From positions 372,001-436,000 of the forward strand of contig JAIXZO010000022.1 of NCBI GenBank assembly GCA_027489535.1: DNA of 64,000 nt. Reading direction: 5' to 3'. Positions 46,512 to 57,663 of this stretch are shown piece after piece. The notes under the pieces are model-generated. The model saw only the letters and a list, made by a program, of their open reading frames with translations. It made no database searches and had not been told where the DNA came from. The translations under genes were made by a program, and so were the position numbers. Position 1 is the first letter of the stretch. The number at the start of each line of letters is the position of its first letter. Source of the stretch: Hyphomicrobiales bacterium. Its GTDB lineage: Bacteria > Pseudomonadota > Alphaproteobacteria > Rhizobiales > Beijerinckiaceae.

Positions 46512-47312
46512 TCAGGCGGTAGCGCGAGCACTCTTCAGGACGTCCATGAAGGCCCGATGCATCGCTTCGTTGCCGCAGGCGATGGAGCCCGAGGCGAACA
46601 TGGCGTCCTTGCCGGCCGCGTCGGTGACGTAGCCGCCCGCTTCACGCACCAGGATGATGCCCGCAGCCATGTCCCAACTCTGCACGCCGTGTTCCCAATA
46701 GGCGTCGTAGCGGCCGGCCGCGACATAAGCGAGATCCAGCGCCGCCGAGCCCATGCGGCGCACGCCCGCGCATTTCACCATGACCGCCGCCAGCTCCTTG
46801 AGGAAGCCGGGGTGGTTCTTCTTGCCGATGGTGGGAATGCCGGTCGCGACCACCGCATCGAGCGGATCGGTACGGCCCGCGACGCGCAGGCGACGGTTGT
46901 TGACGAAGGCGCCCTTGCCGCGCTCGGCGATGAACAGCTCGTCCTTGATCGGGTCATAGATGACGCCCGCCACGATCATGCCGTCGCGTTCCAAGCCGAC
47001 GGAAACGCAATAATGCGGGATGCCGTGCAGAAAGTTCGTGGTGCCGTCGAGCGGGTCGACATGCCAGCGGTGCTGACCGTCGCGACCCTCGACGATGCCG
47101 CCCTCCTCCAGCACGAAGCCGTATTCCGGCCGCGCCTTGCCGAGCGACTCCCGGAGGATCGCCTCGGCGCGGTGATCGGCGAGCGACACGAAGTCGCCCG
47201 GGCCCTTGCGCGAGACCTGCAGGTTCTCGACCTCGCCGAAATCGCGGCGCAGGCTTTTGGCGGCCTTCATCACGGCGTCGACCATGACGGTCATCAGGGG
47301 AGAGCGGATCAT
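46512..47312 (-). CDS. suhB: Inositol monophosphatase family protein, SuhB-like (266 aa)
   Basis: A magnesium-dependent phosphatase fold. The metal site is seen in HVDPLDGTTNFLHGIPHYCV and SWDMAAGIILVREAGG, with FVLEEGG upstream. ATG 47312 (MIRSPLMTVMVD) gives 266 residues, close to SuhB, which also binds RNA polymerase in E. coli. The physiological substrate is not certain. It lies before the MotA-like gene and after the ThiE-like gene on the same strand. Confidence 0.9.
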   Translation of the reverse strand: MIRSPLMTVMVDAVMKAAKSLRRDFGEVENLQVSRKGPGDFVSLADHRAEAILRESLGKARPEYGFVLEEGGIVEGRDGQHRWHVDPLDGTTNFLHGIPHYCVSVGLERDGMIVAGVIYDPIKDELFIAERGKGAFVNNRRLRVAGRTDPLDAVVATGIPTIGKKNHPGFLKELAAVMVKCAGVRRMGSAALDLAYVAAGRYDAYWEHGVQSWDMAAGIILVREAGGYVTDAAGKDAMFASGSIACGNEAMHRAFMDVLKSARATA

Positions 47313-47471
47313 GGCTGAACTCGTGACGGTTGGAGGCCGCGCCGATGCGCGGACCGGGACGGCGACGTCTTCGGGAGGACGCGTGGTTGAACACGCAGGC
47401 CGGCGGCGCGTCAAGGCACAACGGAATTCCCGGCCGCAATTCGGATGCGGAGCTCGGCCGCGGCGCGCCGC

Positions 47472-48110
47472 TCAGTCCGTGGGCAGCGGGTTGGCGGCGA
47501 GCACCGCCAAAGCTGCGGCGACGGCGGCCGCCGGACCTTCGGGCGCGGTGAAGACCGCAGGGCCGACGGCCACGAATTCCGCGCCGGTCTTGGCGACGGC
47601 GTCGATGTCGGCCGCATCGGGCACATAGCCCACGCAAGGCGTCTGGAACAATTCGGCCCACCAAGCAGCCCGTTCGAGCACGGAGGGGAGCGGCGGAAGA
47701 GTGCCGTCGGCGAGCGGCTCGCCGAACATCACGTACTCGCAGCCGAGCTCGGCCGCTTCCATCGCCTCATGGCGGGCACGCAGACCCGCACAGCCGACGA
47801 TGCGCTCCTGCGGGCGGAGCAGTTCCAACGCTTCGGCGAGGGCGTCCGGCGCGGACAGATGTGCGCCGTCCGCTCCCGAGCGTACGACGAGGTCGGGACG
47901 GTCCAGCAACAGCAGCGCCGCGCCGGCGTTCTGCACCACGGGCGCGAAAGCCTTCGCGAAGTTGACGAGGGCACGATCCTCGCGCTCCGGCAGCGGCAGG
48001 ATGACGGCATCGACCCGCCCCGCGCCGAGCGCGGCCGTGAGGCCGGGCAGAAGATCGGCGGGGTCTTCGACGCGGGGGCAAAAGAAAACGAGGCGAGGAT
48101 GGTGGGCCAT
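47472..48110 (-). CDS. ThiE-like thiamine phosphate synthase family protein (212 aa)
   Basis: A TIM-barrel protein resembling thiamine-phosphate synthase: RSGADGAHLSAPDALAEALE and EYVMFGEPLADG align with the family loops. Several catalytic positions usually present in ThiE (the GPxFxTxSK loop and GxHLGQxD) are altered, so true activity is doubtful. Similar ThiE-like proteins are commonly found next to fba in alphaproteobacteria. Confidence 0.75.
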   Translation of the reverse strand: MAHHPRLVFFCPRVEDPADLLPGLTAALGAGRVDAVILPLPEREDRALVNFAKAFAPVVQNAGAALLLLDRPDLVVRSGADGAHLSAPDALAEALELLRPQERIVGCAGLRARHEAMEAAELGCEYVMFGEPLADGTLPPLPSVLERAAWWAELFQTPCVGYVPDAADIDAVAKTGAEFVAVGPAVFTAPEGPAAAVAAALAVLAANPLPTD

Positions 48111-48164
48111 GCCCCCCGTTTAGCCGGAACCGTCTCGGAAAAACAGAGGGCGGCCCCGCGAACG

Positions 48165-48193
48165 AAAACGGCCGGGCACAAGCCCGGCCGTTT
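48165..48193 (-). terminator. Intrinsic terminator after fba
   Basis: The symmetrical stem AAAACGGCCGGGC-ACA-AGCCCGGCCGTTTT lies 22 bases after the fba stop. It has T-runs in both directions and ends the fba transcript. Confidence 0.9.
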
Positions 48194-48214
48194 TCTCGCC
48201 ATGTGAAAGTCCGC

Positions 48215-49282
48215 TCAGCCGATCTGCGGGGCGAGTTCGCCCTTGGCATAGCGCTTGGCCATGTCGGCGAGCGGGATGATGCGGCCCATCTTGGAGGCCT
48301 TGCCCGCGGTCTCGAATTCTTCGAGGCGCTGCTTGCAGAGCTTGGTCATCGCTTCCATGGCGGGCTTGAGATATTTGCGCGGGTCGAACTCGCCGGGGTG
48401 CTCCGCGAGGATCTTGCGGATCTGGCCGGTCATGGCCATGCGGTTGTCCGTGTCGATGTTGATCTTACGGACGCCGTGCTTGATGCCGCGCTGGATCTCT
48501 TCCACCGGCACGCCCCAAGTCTGGGGCATCTTGCCGCCGTATTGGTTGATGATGTCCTGCAGGTCCTGCGGCACCGAGGACGAGCCGTGCATCACGAGAT
48601 GCATGTTCGGCAGGCGGCGGTGGATCTCTTCGATGACGTGCATTGCGAGGATCGCGCCGTCGGGCTTGCGCGAGAACTTGTAGGCGCCGTGCGAGGTGCC
48701 CATGGCGATGGCGAGCGCGTCGACCTGCGTGGCCTTGACGAATTCGACCGCCTCGGAGGGGTTGGTGAGCAACTGGTCGTGGCTCAGCTTGCCCTCGGCA
48801 CCGTGGCCGTCCTCCTTGTCGCCCATGCCGGTTTCGAGCGAGCCGAGCACGCCGAGTTCGCCCTCGACCGAGATGCCGCCGAGATGGGACATGTCGACCA
48901 CCTGCTTGGTGATGGCGACGTTGTAGTCCCAATCCGCCGGCGTCGTGCCGTCTTCCTTCAGCGAGCCGTCCATCATCACCGAGGTGAAGCCCGCCTGAAT
49001 CGAGGTCATGCAGGTGGCGGCGTTGTTGCCGTGGTCGAGATGCACGCAGACGGGAATGTGCGGATAGATCTCCGTCACCGCGTCCATCATGTGCTTGAGC
49101 ATGATGTCGTTGGCGTAGGACCGCGCGCCGCGCGAGGCCTGGATGATGACCGGCGCATCGACGGCGTTCGCCGCCGCCATGATGGCGAGTGCCTGTTCCA
49201 TGTTGTTGATGTTGAAGGCCGGAACGCCGTAGCCGTGCTCGGCGGCATGATCCAGAAGCTGGCGCAGAGTGATGCGGGCCAC
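48215..49282 (-). CDS. fba: Fructose-bisphosphate aldolase, class II (355 aa)
   Basis: It cleaves fructose-1,6-bisphosphate in glycolysis, or joins trioses in gluconeogenesis and the Calvin cycle. The zinc site [38 protein letters not shown] and [13 protein letters not shown] are of the class IIA CbbA type. The GTG at 49282 gives the normal N-terminus [20 protein letters not shown], with GGGAG upstream. It is in the same direction as pgk, gap and tkt. Confidence 0.96.
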   Translation of the reverse strand: MARITLRQLLDHAAEHGYGVPAFNINNMEQALAIMAAANAVDAPVIIQASRGARSYANDIMLKHMMDAVTEIYPHIPVCVHLDHGNNAATCMTSIQAGFTSVMMDGSLKEDGTTPADWDYNVAITKQVVDMSHLGGISVEGELGVLGSLETGMGDKEDGHGAEGKLSHDQLLTNPSEAVEFVKATQVDALAIAMGTSHGAYKFSRKPDGAILAMHVIEEIHRRLPNMHLVMHGSSSVPQDLQDIINQYGGKMPQTWGVPVEEIQRGIKHGVRKINIDTDNRMAMTGQIRKILAEHPGEFDPRKYLKPAMEAMTKLCKQRLEEFETAGKASKMGRIIPLADMAKRYAKGELAPQIG

Positions 49283-49332
49283 GAACTTTCTCCCTCGATG
49301 AGGCGGAGCCCCCGGGCCCCGACCTTTGGTCT

Positions 49333-50523
49333 TTATTTGCGCAATGCGTCGACGCCCGGCAACGGCTTGCCCTCGAGCCATTCGAGGAACGCGCCGCCGG
49401 CGGTCGAAACATAGGTGAAGTCGTCGGCCGCGCCCGCATGGTTGAGCGCCGCGACCGTGTCGCCGCCGCCCGCCACCGCGAGCAGCTTGCCGGCCTTGGC
49501 CCGCTTGCCCGCTTCGCGCGCCACGGCGTTGGTGCCGGCATCGAAGGGGGCAAGTTCGAACGCGCCGAAGGGGCCGTTCCAGACGAGCGTCTTGACCGCG
49601 TCGAGCTTGGCGACCACGGCGGCGACGCCGGCGGGGCCGACGTCCAGGATCATGTCGTCCGCGCCGACCGCATCGACCGACACGATGCGGGACGCGGCGT
49701 GCGCCTTGAATTCGGAGGCGACCACCACGTCCGTCGGCAGCATGATCGTGCAACCGGCGGCTTCGGCGGTCTTCAGGATGGAGCGGGCGGTGTCGAGCAG
49801 GTCGTGCTCGCAGAGGGACTTGCCGACCGGCTTGCCCTGCGCGGCGAGAAAGGTGTTGGCCATGCCGCCGCCGATGACGAGCACGTCGACCTTCTTCACG
49901 AGATTGCCGAGCAGATCGAGCTTGCTGGACACCTTCGCGCCGCCGACGACCGCCATGACGGGACGCTCGGGCTTCTCCAACGCCTTCGACAGCGCCTCGA
50001 TTTCCTGCTGCATCGTGCGTCCGGCATAGGCGGGCAGCACGCGGGCGAGGCCTTCGGTGGAGGCATGGGCGCGGTGCGCGGCCGAAAAGGCGTCGTTGAC
50101 GTAGACGTCGCCGTTGACGGCGAGCGCGGCGACGAAGGCCGGATCGTTCTTTTCCTCTTCCGGATGGAAGCGGGTGTTCTCCAGCAGCACGACGTCGCCG
50201 GGCTTCATGGCGTCGACGGCCGCGGCGGCGGACGTGCCGATGCAGTCGTCGGCAAAGGCGACCGGTTTGCCGAGATGCTCCGCAAGAGCCTTGCCGACCG
50301 GGGCGAGCGATTCCTTGGGGTCACGACCCTTCGGGCGGCCGAAATGCGCGAGCAGCACGACCTTGCCGCCCTTGTCCGCGATTTCGCGCAAGGTCGGCAG
50401 GATGCGGTCGATACGCGTGGCGTCGCTGACCCGGCCGTTCTCCATGGGAACGTTGAGGTCGACGCGCACGAGCACGCGCTTGCCGGAGAGATCGGCGTCG
50501 TCGAGAGTACGGAATTCGGTCAT
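49333..50523 (-). CDS. pgk: Phosphoglycerate kinase (396 aa)
   Basis: It transfers a phosphate from 1,3-bisphosphoglycerate to [33 protein letters not shown], the Arg-rich substrate loop [15 protein letters not shown] and the nucleotide loop [11 protein letters not shown] are all present. ATG 50523 gives 396 residues. It stands between gap and fba. Confidence 0.97.
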   Translation of the reverse strand: MTEFRTLDDADLSGKRVLVRVDLNVPMENGRVSDATRIDRILPTLREIADKGGKVVLLAHFGRPKGRDPKESLAPVGKALAEHLGKPVAFADDCIGTSAAAAVDAMKPGDVVLLENTRFHPEEEKNDPAFVAALAVNGDVYVNDAFSAAHRAHASTEGLARVLPAYAGRTMQQEIEALSKALEKPERPVMAVVGGAKVSSKLDLLGNLVKKVDVLVIGGGMANTFLAAQGKPVGKSLCEHDLLDTARSILKTAEAAGCTIMLPTDVVVASEFKAHAASRIVSVDAVGADDMILDVGPAGVAAVVAKLDAVKTLVWNGPFGAFELAPFDAGTNAVAREAGKRAKAGKLLAVAGGGDTVAALNHAGAADDFTYVSTAGGAFLEWLEGKPLPGVDALRK

Positions 50524-50611
50524 GCGGGCCTCCGGCGGGCGGGATCGGGACCCCGCCCGGTGCATGAGGAAACGGCCCTCCCCGGCACGCCGGGGCGGGC
50601 CGGGGCGTTGA

Positions 50612-51619
50612 TCAGATGAGCTTGCCCATCGCGACCGCGGTATCGGCCATGCGGTTCGAGAAGCCCCATTCGTTGTCGTACCAGGACAGCACGGACACGA
50701 GCGAGCCTTCCATGACCTTGGTCTGGTCCATGTGGAAGACCGACGAACGGGGGTCATGGTTGAAGTCGATGGAGACGTTCGAGGCCGTCGTGTAGCCGAG
50801 CACGCCCTTGAGCTGCTGCTCGGAGGCGCGCTTGATCGCGTCGTTGATCTCGTCCTTCGTCGTCGCGCGCTTGGCCACGAATTTCAGATCGACGACCGAG
50901 ACGTTCGGGGTGGGCACGCGGATGGCCGAGCCGTCGAGCTTGCCGTTCAGCTCGGGCAGCACGAGGCCCACGGCCTTCGCGGCGCCCGTCGACGTCGGGA
51001 TCATCGACAGCGCGGCGGCGCGGCCGCGGTAGAGATCCTTGTGCATCGTGTCGAGGGTCGGCTGATCGCCCGTATAGGAGTGGATCGTCGTCATCATGCC
51101 GCGCTCGATGCCGACCGCATCGTTGAGCACCTTGGCGACGGGGGCGAGGCAGTTGGTGGTGCACGAAGCGTTCGAGACCACGAGATGGTCCTTCGTCAGC
51201 TTGTCGTGGTTGACGCCGTAGACGACCGTCAGGTCCGCGCCGTCGGCCGGGGCCGAGACGAGGACGCGCTTGGCGCCGGCCGCGAGATGCGCGGCGGCCT
51301 TGTCCTTCGACGTGAAGATGCCGGTGCATTCGAGCGCGATGTCGATGCGCAGTTCCTTGTGGGGAAGCTGGGCGGGATCGCGGACGGCCGTCACCTTGAT
51401 GGGGCCGCGGCCCACGTCGATGGTGTCGCCGTCGACCTTCACTTCGCCGGAGAATCGGCCGTGCACGGAGTCGAAGCGGAAGAGATGAGCGTTCGTTTCC
51501 ACCGGGCCGAGATCGTTGATGGCGACGACCTCGATATCGGTGCGGCCCGACTCGATGATGGCGCGCAGAACGTTGCGGCCGATGCGGCCGAAGCCGTTGA
51601 TGGCGACGCGGACGGTCAT
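50612..51619 (-). CDS. gap: Glyceraldehyde-3-phosphate dehydrogenase type I (335 aa)
   Basis: It oxidises glyceraldehyde-3-phosphate with NAD. The N-terminal [23 protein letters not shown] motif and the catalytic Cys in [17 protein letters not shown] are clear, as is [12 protein letters not shown] at the C-terminus. It lies 88 bases before pgk in the same direction. Confidence 0.98.
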   Translation of the reverse strand: MTVRVAINGFGRIGRNVLRAIIESGRTDIEVVAINDLGPVETNAHLFRFDSVHGRFSGEVKVDGDTIDVGRGPIKVTAVRDPAQLPHKELRIDIALECTGIFTSKDKAAAHLAAGAKRVLVSAPADGADLTVVYGVNHDKLTKDHLVVSNASCTTNCLAPVAKVLNDAVGIERGMMTTIHSYTGDQPTLDTMHKDLYRGRAAALSMIPTSTGAAKAVGLVLPELNGKLDGSAIRVPTPNVSVVDLKFVAKRATTKDEINDAIKRASEQQLKGVLGYTTASNVSIDFNHDPRSSVFHMDQTKVMEGSLVSVLSWYDNEWGFSNRMADTAVAMGKLI

Positions 51620-51652
51620 GTTTCTTCCTCTCCCGTGTTTGAATCTGTCGTC

Positions 51653-53638
51653 TCAGCCGAGACGGGCGGCGGCCTTGTCCGCCGCATTCGCGGCCGTAAT
51701 ACCGAAATGAGCGTAAAGATCCTTATAAGGCGCGCTGGCGCCGAACCCGGTCATGCCGACGAAGATGCCGTCGTCGCCGATCACCTGATCCCAGCCCATG
51801 CGCAGGCCCGCCTCGATCGCGACCTTCACCGGCGCGTCGCCGACGACGGCGGCCCGCTCGGCCTCGGACTTCGCGAGGAAGATGTCGAGGCAGGGGACGG
51901 ACACGACGCGCGCCGCGATGCCGCGCTCGGCCAACATGGCCTGCGCGTCGAGCGCGATTTCGACCTCCGAGCCCGAAGCGAAGATCGAGACCTTCGCCGT
52001 GCCGTTCGCCGGAGACACCTCATACGCACCGCCCGCCGAAAGGTTCGCGGTCGCGTCGCCCGTGCGGGCCTGCCGCAGGTTCTGGCGGGTCAGCGCCAAA
52101 ATCGAAGGCGAGCAGCGCGATTGCAGCGCGATTTCCCAGCATTCGGCCGTTTCCACGGCGTCGGCCGGGCGGAAGACGTTGAGGTTGGGAATCGCGCGCA
52201 GCGCGGCGAGATGTTCGACCGGCTGATGCGTCGGGCCGTCTTCGCCGAGGCCGATGGAGTCATGCGTCATGACGTAGACGACGCGTGCGCCCATCAGCGC
52301 CGAGAGACGGATCGCGGGGCGGCAATAATCGGTGAAGACCATGAAGGTCGCACCGGCCGGGATGACGCCGCCATGCAGCGCCATGCCGTTCATCGCGGCG
52401 GCCATGCCGTGCTCGCGGATGCCGTAATGCACATAGCGGCCGGCGACTTCGCCGGGCTTCACGACCTGCAGGTTCTTGGTCTTGGTATTGTTGGAGGGCG
52501 TGAGGTCGGCGGAGCCGAGCACCAGTTCCGGCACAGCCTCGGTGATGACCTCGAGCGCCATTTCGGACGCCTTGCGGGTGGCGACGGTGACGGGTTCGGC
52601 CAGCAGCTTGGCCTTGAGACCCGCGACGGCCTGCGTCAGCGTGCCGGGCAGGTCGCCCGCGATGCGGCGGTCGAATTCCGCACGCTTGGCGGCGTCGAGC
52701 GAGGCGATGCGACCCGCCCAAGCCTGCCGCTCGACGGCGGAACGACGGCCGACGGCACGCCAGGCCTCCAGCACGTCGGCCGGAACGTGGAACGGCTCGG
52801 CCGAGAGGCCCAGCTTGGTCTTCGAGGCCGCCATTTCGTCCGCGCCGAGCGGCTCGCCATGGGCCTTGGAGGTGCCGGCGCGGTTGGGCGAGCCGTAGCC
52901 GATGGTGGTCTTGCAGGCGATCAGCGTGGGACGTTCCGCCTTGCGGGCGGCTTCGATCGCGGCCGCGACGGCCTTCGGGTCGTGACCGTCGACGCGCACC
53001 GCGTCCCAGCCGCAGGCCTTGAAGCGGGCGACCTGATCGACCGAGTCCGAGAGCGACAGCGGGCCGTCGATGGAGATGCCGTTGTCGTCGAACAGCACGA
53101 TCAGCTTCGACAGGCGCAGATGACCCGCAAAGGCGATGGCCTCCTGCGAGATGCCTTCCATCAGATCGCCGTCCGAGGCGAGGACATAGGTGTAGTGGTC
53201 GACGACGTCGGCGCCGTATTCGGCTGCCATGAGGCGCTCGGCGAGCGCCATGCCGACCGCGGTCGCGATGCCTTGGCCGAGCGGGCCGGTCGTGGTCTCG
53301 ACGCCGACCGTATGGCCGTATTCGGGATGGCCGGGGGTCTTCGAGCCGAGCTTGCGGAAGCGCTTCAACTCGTCGAGCGGCAGATCGTCGACGCCGATGA
53401 GATAAAGCAGCGAATAGAGCAGCATCGAGCCGTGGCCGGCGGACAGCACGAAACGGTCGCGGTCGGGCCAGGTCGGATCGGCGGGGTCGAATTTCAGGAA
53501 CTGCGTGAACAGCACGGTGGCCACGTCGGCCGCGCCCATCGGCAGGCCGGGATGGCCGGACTTGGCCGCTTCCACCGCGTCCATCGACAGCGAACGGATC
53601 GCGTTCGCCATGGGCACGTGCTTGTCCTGAAAGGTCAT
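51653..53638 (-). CDS. tkt: Transketolase (661 aa)
   Basis: A thiamine-diphosphate enzyme exchanging two-carbon units in the pentose phosphate or Calvin pathway. The TPP-binding [18 protein letters not shown] motif, [20 protein letters not shown] near the N-terminus and [20 protein letters not shown] in the middle are typical. The 661-residue length is normal. It heads a tkt-gap-pgk-fba gene order and is divergent from the zapA genes across a 226-base gap. Confidence 0.97.
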   Translation of the reverse strand: MTFQDKHVPMANAIRSLSMDAVEAAKSGHPGLPMGAADVATVLFTQFLKFDPADPTWPDRDRFVLSAGHGSMLLYSLLYLIGVDDLPLDELKRFRKLGSKTPGHPEYGHTVGVETTTGPLGQGIATAVGMALAERLMAAEYGADVVDHYTYVLASDGDLMEGISQEAIAFAGHLRLSKLIVLFDDNGISIDGPLSLSDSVDQVARFKACGWDAVRVDGHDPKAVAAAIEAARKAERPTLIACKTTIGYGSPNRAGTSKAHGEPLGADEMAASKTKLGLSAEPFHVPADVLEAWRAVGRRSAVERQAWAGRIASLDAAKRAEFDRRIAGDLPGTLTQAVAGLKAKLLAEPVTVATRKASEMALEVITEAVPELVLGSADLTPSNNTKTKNLQVVKPGEVAGRYVHYGIREHGMAAAMNGMALHGGVIPAGATFMVFTDYCRPAIRLSALMGARVVYVMTHDSIGLGEDGPTHQPVEHLAALRAIPNLNVFRPADAVETAECWEIALQSRCSPSILALTRQNLRQARTGDATANLSAGGAYEVSPANGTAKVSIFASGSEVEIALDAQAMLAERGIAARVVSVPCLDIFLAKSEAERAAVVGDAPVKVAIEAGLRMGWDQVIGDDGIFVGMTGFGASAPYKDLYAHFGITAANAADKAAARLG

Positions 53639-53864
53639 CGCTGAAATCCGTTGAGGGGAGGCGCGGTTGTGATAACACCTCGACCCTGCGAGTCAATGGA
53701 ACGAAAAGGCCGTTTCGGGCCGTCTTTCGACCGAGAAACGGCGGCCGCGCACGCGTTTCGGGCAGTGGACGAGCGCTCCGACGACGTTGACGCTCCGGTC
53801 GGGCTCCGTCTTTAATCGAGTTCACGACGAATGCCGCTCCGATTGATTCTCCCCGGCAGACCGG

Positions 53865-54191
53865 ATGTTCCGGCGAACGGCGCAAGGTGTTCCCCGCTTG
53901 GCCAACAAAGCCCCCTCTCCCGCCGTCTCACAAGCCCTGACCCGGCTTCGCTCCGCTTTGGGCGGTTTGGAAGCCGCAGCGCAGCGCCGCCTCGAATTGG
54001 ACCGCGACAAGTCCGGCACCGAGACGGAACTGGCACTGATGCAGGACGACCGGGCGCGCCTCGCGACCGAACTCGATCTGGCGATGGCGCGGGCCGAACG
54101 CCTTTCGGCGCTGAACAAGGACGTGGACCGTCGGCTTCACGCCGTGATGGGCTCGATCAAGGGCGTTCTCGAAGGCTCGGAGCAAGGCTGA
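53865..54191 (+). CDS. DUF4164-like coiled-coil protein upstream of zapA (108 aa)
   Basis: A small helical protein (LTRLRSALGGLEAAAQRRLE, MQDDRARLATELDLAMARAE) with heptads, and VMGSIKGVLEG at the end. Similar proteins are found before zapA in alphaproteobacteria. Function unknown; a division role is inferred from context only. Its stop and the zapA start overlap (TGATG). Confidence 0.78.
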   Translation: MFRRTAQGVPRLANKAPSPAVSQALTRLRSALGGLEAAAQRRLELDRDKSGTETELALMQDDRARLATELDLAMARAERLSALNKDVDRRLHAVMGSIKGVLEGSEQG

Positions 54192-54559
54192 TGGGGCAGG
54201 TCACCGTCGTCATCGCCGAAAAGACCTACCGCATCGCGTGCGACGACGGGCAGGAGGATCATCTGACCGCCCTCGCCGCGGACCTCGACCAGCGCATCGC
54301 GCAGATGCGCCGTGCCTTCGGCGAGATCGGCGACAATCGTCTGACCGTGATGGCGGCCATCGCCTGTCTGGACGAGGGCGCGGAAATCCGCCGCCGCGTC
54401 GCCGAGCTGGAATCGGAAGTGGCCGCCGTGCGGGCCGAGCGCGACGCCATGACGAATTCCGCCGCTTTTGAAGCGGATGAAGTGGCCGGCGCGATCACCG
54501 AAATGGCCGAACGGATCGAAGGCGTCGCCAAGGCGCTCGGAAACGACCGGACGGGCTGA
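54191..54559 (+). CDS. zapA: Cell division protein ZapA (122 aa)
   Basis: It promotes FtsZ filament bundling at mid-cell. The N-terminal GQVTVVIAEKTYRIACDDGQ is the beta hairpin of ZapA; AADLDQRIAQMRRAF and NRLTVMAAIACLDE follow, and the C-terminal coiled coil ends the protein. ATG 54191 overlaps the preceding stop by one base. Confidence 0.92.
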   Translation: MGQVTVVIAEKTYRIACDDGQEDHLTALAADLDQRIAQMRRAFGEIGDNRLTVMAAIACLDEGAEIRRRVAELESEVAAVRAERDAMTNSAAFEADEVAGAITEMAERIEGVAKALGNDRTG

Positions 54560-54574
54560 TTTCGCGTCTGGCAA

Positions 54575-54740
54575 TTCCGCCGCGACGGGCTTACCTATGA
54601 AGGGCGGGGCTGCGGGGTGCGTGAGGACAACTGCATTCCCCGGGGCCTTATCGATCCAAACGGGAGCTGTCCCTGGTCTTGCCCGTGGGCTTGGCCATTT
54701 ACGGCACCCACCTACACTGTAGGTTCCCGGGATCGACCGT
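54575..54740 (+). ncRNA. ssrS: 6S RNA (SsrS)
   Basis: The gap between zapA and the formyltetrahydrofolate cyclo-ligase gene is the standard position of 6S RNA in proteobacteria. The sequence near the 3' end, ACGGCACCCACCTAC with GTAGGTTCCCGGGATCG, matches what is remembered for alphaproteobacterial 6S RNA, and the flanks can form a long stem. 6S RNA binds the housekeeping RNA polymerase in stationary phase. The ends are approximate. Confidence 0.75.
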
Positions 54741-54774
54741 CCCACGGCCACTGTGGCTCCGCGCTTCTTTCTCC

Positions 54775-55347
54775 ATGACCCCATCCTCGAAATTCGCTCT
54801 CCGCCGCGAGGCGCTGGCCCGCCGTGACGCCCTGAGCGCCCATGCCCGCGCATCGGGGGCCGAAGCCATGGCTCGTCTGCTCGCCGGCTCGGACATTGAA
54901 TTCGGCGCGGGACCGGTCGCCGGCTTTCATGCGATCCGCAGCGAGATCGACCCCCACCCCGCCATGCGGGGCTTGGCGGCCGCAGGCCTTGCGCTCGCCT
55001 TGCCCTGCATCTCGGCCGACGGGCTCGTCTTTCGCGCCTTCGCCTTCGGGGACGCGCTTGTTTCGGCGTCCTTCGGCTTGTCCGAGCCCCTGCCCTCCGC
55101 ACCCGTCGTGCGACCTTCGGCCTTGCTGGTGCCGCTCGCCGCGTTCGACAGGCGCGGCCACCGCATCGGCTACGGGAAAGGCTATTACGATCGTGCGATC
55201 GCGGCGTTGAGCGCGGACGGCCCGCTCGTGACCGTCGGCATGGCCTTCTCCGTCCAGGAAATTCCCGCCGTTCCCGAGGAAGCGCATGACCGGGTGCTTG
55301 ACTGGATCGTCACGGACCGCGAAGTGATCCGTTCCCAACCCGTTTGA
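54775..55347 (+). CDS. 5-formyltetrahydrofolate cyclo-ligase (190 aa)
   Basis: It converts 5-formyl- to 5,10-methenyl-tetrahydrofolate with ATP (MTHFS, YgfA family). The signature RIGYGKGYYDRAIAAL is present, as are LRREALARRDAL near the start and LVPLAAFDRRGHRIG. ATG 54775 is chosen because the upstream frame runs through the 6S RNA. Placement after 6S RNA is conserved. Confidence 0.93.
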   Translation: MTPSSKFALRREALARRDALSAHARASGAEAMARLLAGSDIEFGAGPVAGFHAIRSEIDPHPAMRGLAAAGLALALPCISADGLVFRAFAFGDALVSASFGLSEPLPSAPVVRPSALLVPLAAFDRRGHRIGYGKGYYDRAIAALSADGPLVTVGMAFSVQEIPAVPEEAHDRVLDWIVTDREVIRSQPV

Positions 55348-55357
55348 GAAGGTCGAC

Positions 55358-56182
55358 ATGCGCCTGCTGTTTCTCGGAGACGTGGTCGGCCGCCCCGGCC
55401 GGCAGGCCGTGAACGAACATCTGCCCCGTCTGCGCGAGCAATGGGCGTTGGACTGCGTGGTGATCAACGGCGAGAACGCGGCGGGCGGCTTCGGCATCAC
55501 CGAAGCGATCTGCGACGAATTGCTGGCGGCGGGGGCGGACGTGGTGACGCTCGGCAACCACTCCTTCGATCAGCGCGAGGCGCTCGTCTTCATCGAGCGG
55601 CAACCGAGACTGCTGCGCCCCGCCAACTATCCGCCCGGCACGCCGGGCCGCGGCGCGACGATGGTGGAAGCACGCAACGGCGGGCGGGTGCTCGTGGTCA
55701 ACGTCATGGGCCGCATCTACATGGACGCGTTGGACGATCCCTTCGCCGCCGTCGATCGCGAATTGGCCGCCTGTCCGCTCGGGGAAGTCTGCGATGCGGT
55801 TGTGGTGGACGTGCATGCCGAGGCCACCAGCGAGAAGCAGGCGATGGGTCACTGGCTCGACGGCCGCGCGACCCTCGTGGTGGGCACCCACACGCATGTG
55901 CCCACCGCCGACGACCGCATTCTGCCCAACGGCACGGCGTATATGTCGGACGCCGGAATGTGCGGCGATTACGATTCCGTCCTGGGCATGACCAAGGACG
56001 AGCCGATCCGCCGCTTCATCGAAAAGACGCCGGGCAGCCGGTTGGAAGCGGCCACCGGCGAAGGCACGTTGTCGGGCATCGCGGTGGAGACCGACGACCG
56101 CACGGGGCTTGCCCTGCGCAGCGCCGCGGTGCGGATCGGCCCGCATCTCTCGCGCAGCCTGCCGAGCTTCTGGTCGAACTGA
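55358..56182 (+). CDS. YmdB-family metallophosphoesterase (274 aa)
   Basis: Of the TIGR00282/YmdB type, which hydrolyse 2',3'- and 3',5'-cyclic nucleotides. Metal-binding motifs [41 protein letters not shown] and [16 protein letters not shown] are all present. The length is normal. It lies 10 bases after the folate gene in the same direction. Confidence 0.9.
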   Translation: MRLLFLGDVVGRPGRQAVNEHLPRLREQWALDCVVINGENAAGGFGITEAICDELLAAGADVVTLGNHSFDQREALVFIERQPRLLRPANYPPGTPGRGATMVEARNGGRVLVVNVMGRIYMDALDDPFAAVDRELAACPLGEVCDAVVVDVHAEATSEKQAMGHWLDGRATLVVGTHTHVPTADDRILPNGTAYMSDAGMCGDYDSVLGMTKDEPIRRFIEKTPGSRLEAATGEGTLSGIAVETDDRTGLALRSAAVRIGPHLSRSLPSFWSN

Positions 56183-56276
56183 CTTTCGGTTCACCGCGCG
56201 GCGACGTATAAGGCGCGCCGTGATTTCGCATTTCCGGGCTGCGGCCGATCCGCACGCCCTTCGACAGGAGCCGATC

Positions 56277-57020
56277 ATGGCCGGCCATTCCCAGTTCAAG
56301 AACATCATGCACCGCAAGGGCCGGCAGGACGCCATGCGGTCCAAGCTGTTCTCCAAGCTCGCGCGCGAAATCACGGTGGCCGCGAAGCTCGGCCTGCCCG
56401 ACCCGAACATGAACCCGCGCCTGCGCGCCGCCATTCAGGCCGCGCGCGCCGAGAACATGCCCAAGGACAACATCGACCGCGCCATCAAGAAGGCGCTGGG
56501 CGGCGACGCGGAGAACTACGACGAGATCCGCTACGAGGGTTACGCGCCCGGCGGCGTGGCCGTGATCGTCGAGGCGCTGACCGACAACCGCAACCGCACC
56601 GCATCCGAAGTGCGCTCCTACTTCACGAAGGCCGGCGGCGCTTTGGCGGAAACCGGCGCCGTGTCGTTCATGTTCGACCGCGTCGGCGTGATCGAATTCG
56701 ACGCCAAGATCGCCGGTGAAGACGCGATGATGGAAGCCGCCATCGAGGCCGGCGCGGACGACGTGTCGTCCTCCGAGGACGGCCATGAGGTCGTCACCGC
56801 GATGGAAAGCCTGCGCGACGTGGCCAAGGCGCTCGAGGAAAAATTCGGCGAGCCCCGCAAGGCGTCTCTGGTGTGGCGCGCGCAAAACATGATCGCGACC
56901 GACGACGAAGCGGGCGAGAAGATCATGAAGCTGCTCGATGCGCTGGAAGAGAACGACGACGTCCAGCACGTCTATTCGAACGCCGAATTCTCCGACTCGC
57001 TGATGGCCAAGCTGGGCTGA
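56277..57020 (+). CDS. yebC: YebC/PmpR family protein (247 aa)
   Basis: A conserved protein described as a transcription regulator and, more recently, a translation factor acting at proline stretches. [20 protein letters not shown], the central [20 protein letters not shown] and [14 protein letters not shown] are typical. ATG 56277 has CAGGAG upstream. It lies before ruvC, as is usual. Confidence 0.95.
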   Translation: MAGHSQFKNIMHRKGRQDAMRSKLFSKLAREITVAAKLGLPDPNMNPRLRAAIQAARAENMPKDNIDRAIKKALGGDAENYDEIRYEGYAPGGVAVIVEALTDNRNRTASEVRSYFTKAGGALAETGAVSFMFDRVGVIEFDAKIAGEDAMMEAAIEAGADDVSSSEDGHEVVTAMESLRDVAKALEEKFGEPRKASLVWRAQNMIATDDEAGEKIMKLLDALEENDDVQHVYSNAEFSDSLMAKLG

Positions 57021-57075
57021 GGCCCGCATGGGCCGCCGATTTCCCTCGCCGGGCGCGGCGCGCTAAATCGGGGCC

Positions 57076-57591
57076 ATGGCAGCGGCTCCTCCGATTCGCA
57101 TTCTCGGCATCGATCCCGGACTCCGAAACACGGGGTGGGGCGTCATCGAATCGCTCGGCCCGAATCTACGTTTCGTCGCCTGCGGCACCGTGCATTCGGA
57201 CCAGACGCTCTCGCTCGCGGATCGACTGCGCCAGCTTTTTGACGGCCTCAGCGACATCTGCCACACGCACATGCCCGACGAGGCCGCCGTCGAGGAGACC
57301 TTCGTCAACAAGGATGCCAAGGCGACCTTGAAGCTGGGCCATGCACGCGGGATCGCGTTGCTGGTCCCGTCGCGGGCGGGAATTCCGGTCTCCGAATACG
57401 CGCCGAACCTCGTGAAGAAGAGCGTGGTGGGGACGGGGCACGCCGACAAGGACCAGATCCGCATGATGGTGAAGGTGCTGCTGCCGAAATCGGACCCGAA
57501 AAGCGCGGACGCGAACGACGCGCTCGCCGTCGCTCTGACCCATGCGCAGCATCGCGGCATTCAGGCCCTGACCCGCAGTCTCATGCGCTGA
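57076..57591 (+). CDS. ruvC: Holliday junction resolvase RuvC (171 aa)
   Basis: An endonuclease that cuts Holliday junctions. The acidic catalytic residues are in [32 protein letters not shown] and [14 protein letters not shown]. The length is normal. It forms the resolvasome with RuvA and RuvB. Confidence 0.96.
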   Translation: MAAAPPIRILGIDPGLRNTGWGVIESLGPNLRFVACGTVHSDQTLSLADRLRQLFDGLSDICHTHMPDEAAVEETFVNKDAKATLKLGHARGIALLVPSRAGIPVSEYAPNLVKKSVVGTGHADKDQIRMMVKVLLPKSDPKSADANDALAVALTHAQHRGIQALTRSLMR

Positions 57592-57663
57592 CCTCGCACC
57601 TGCCGCCCGCACGCCGAATCCGCTAAGCAGAAACGGTTCGCCCGCACCCGAAGGACAAGCATC

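Noticed and set aside
50732-53644. A 970-codon plus-strand frame opposite gap and tkt
   Set aside because: The opposite strand carries two unmistakable enzymes; the frame is a high-GC artefact.
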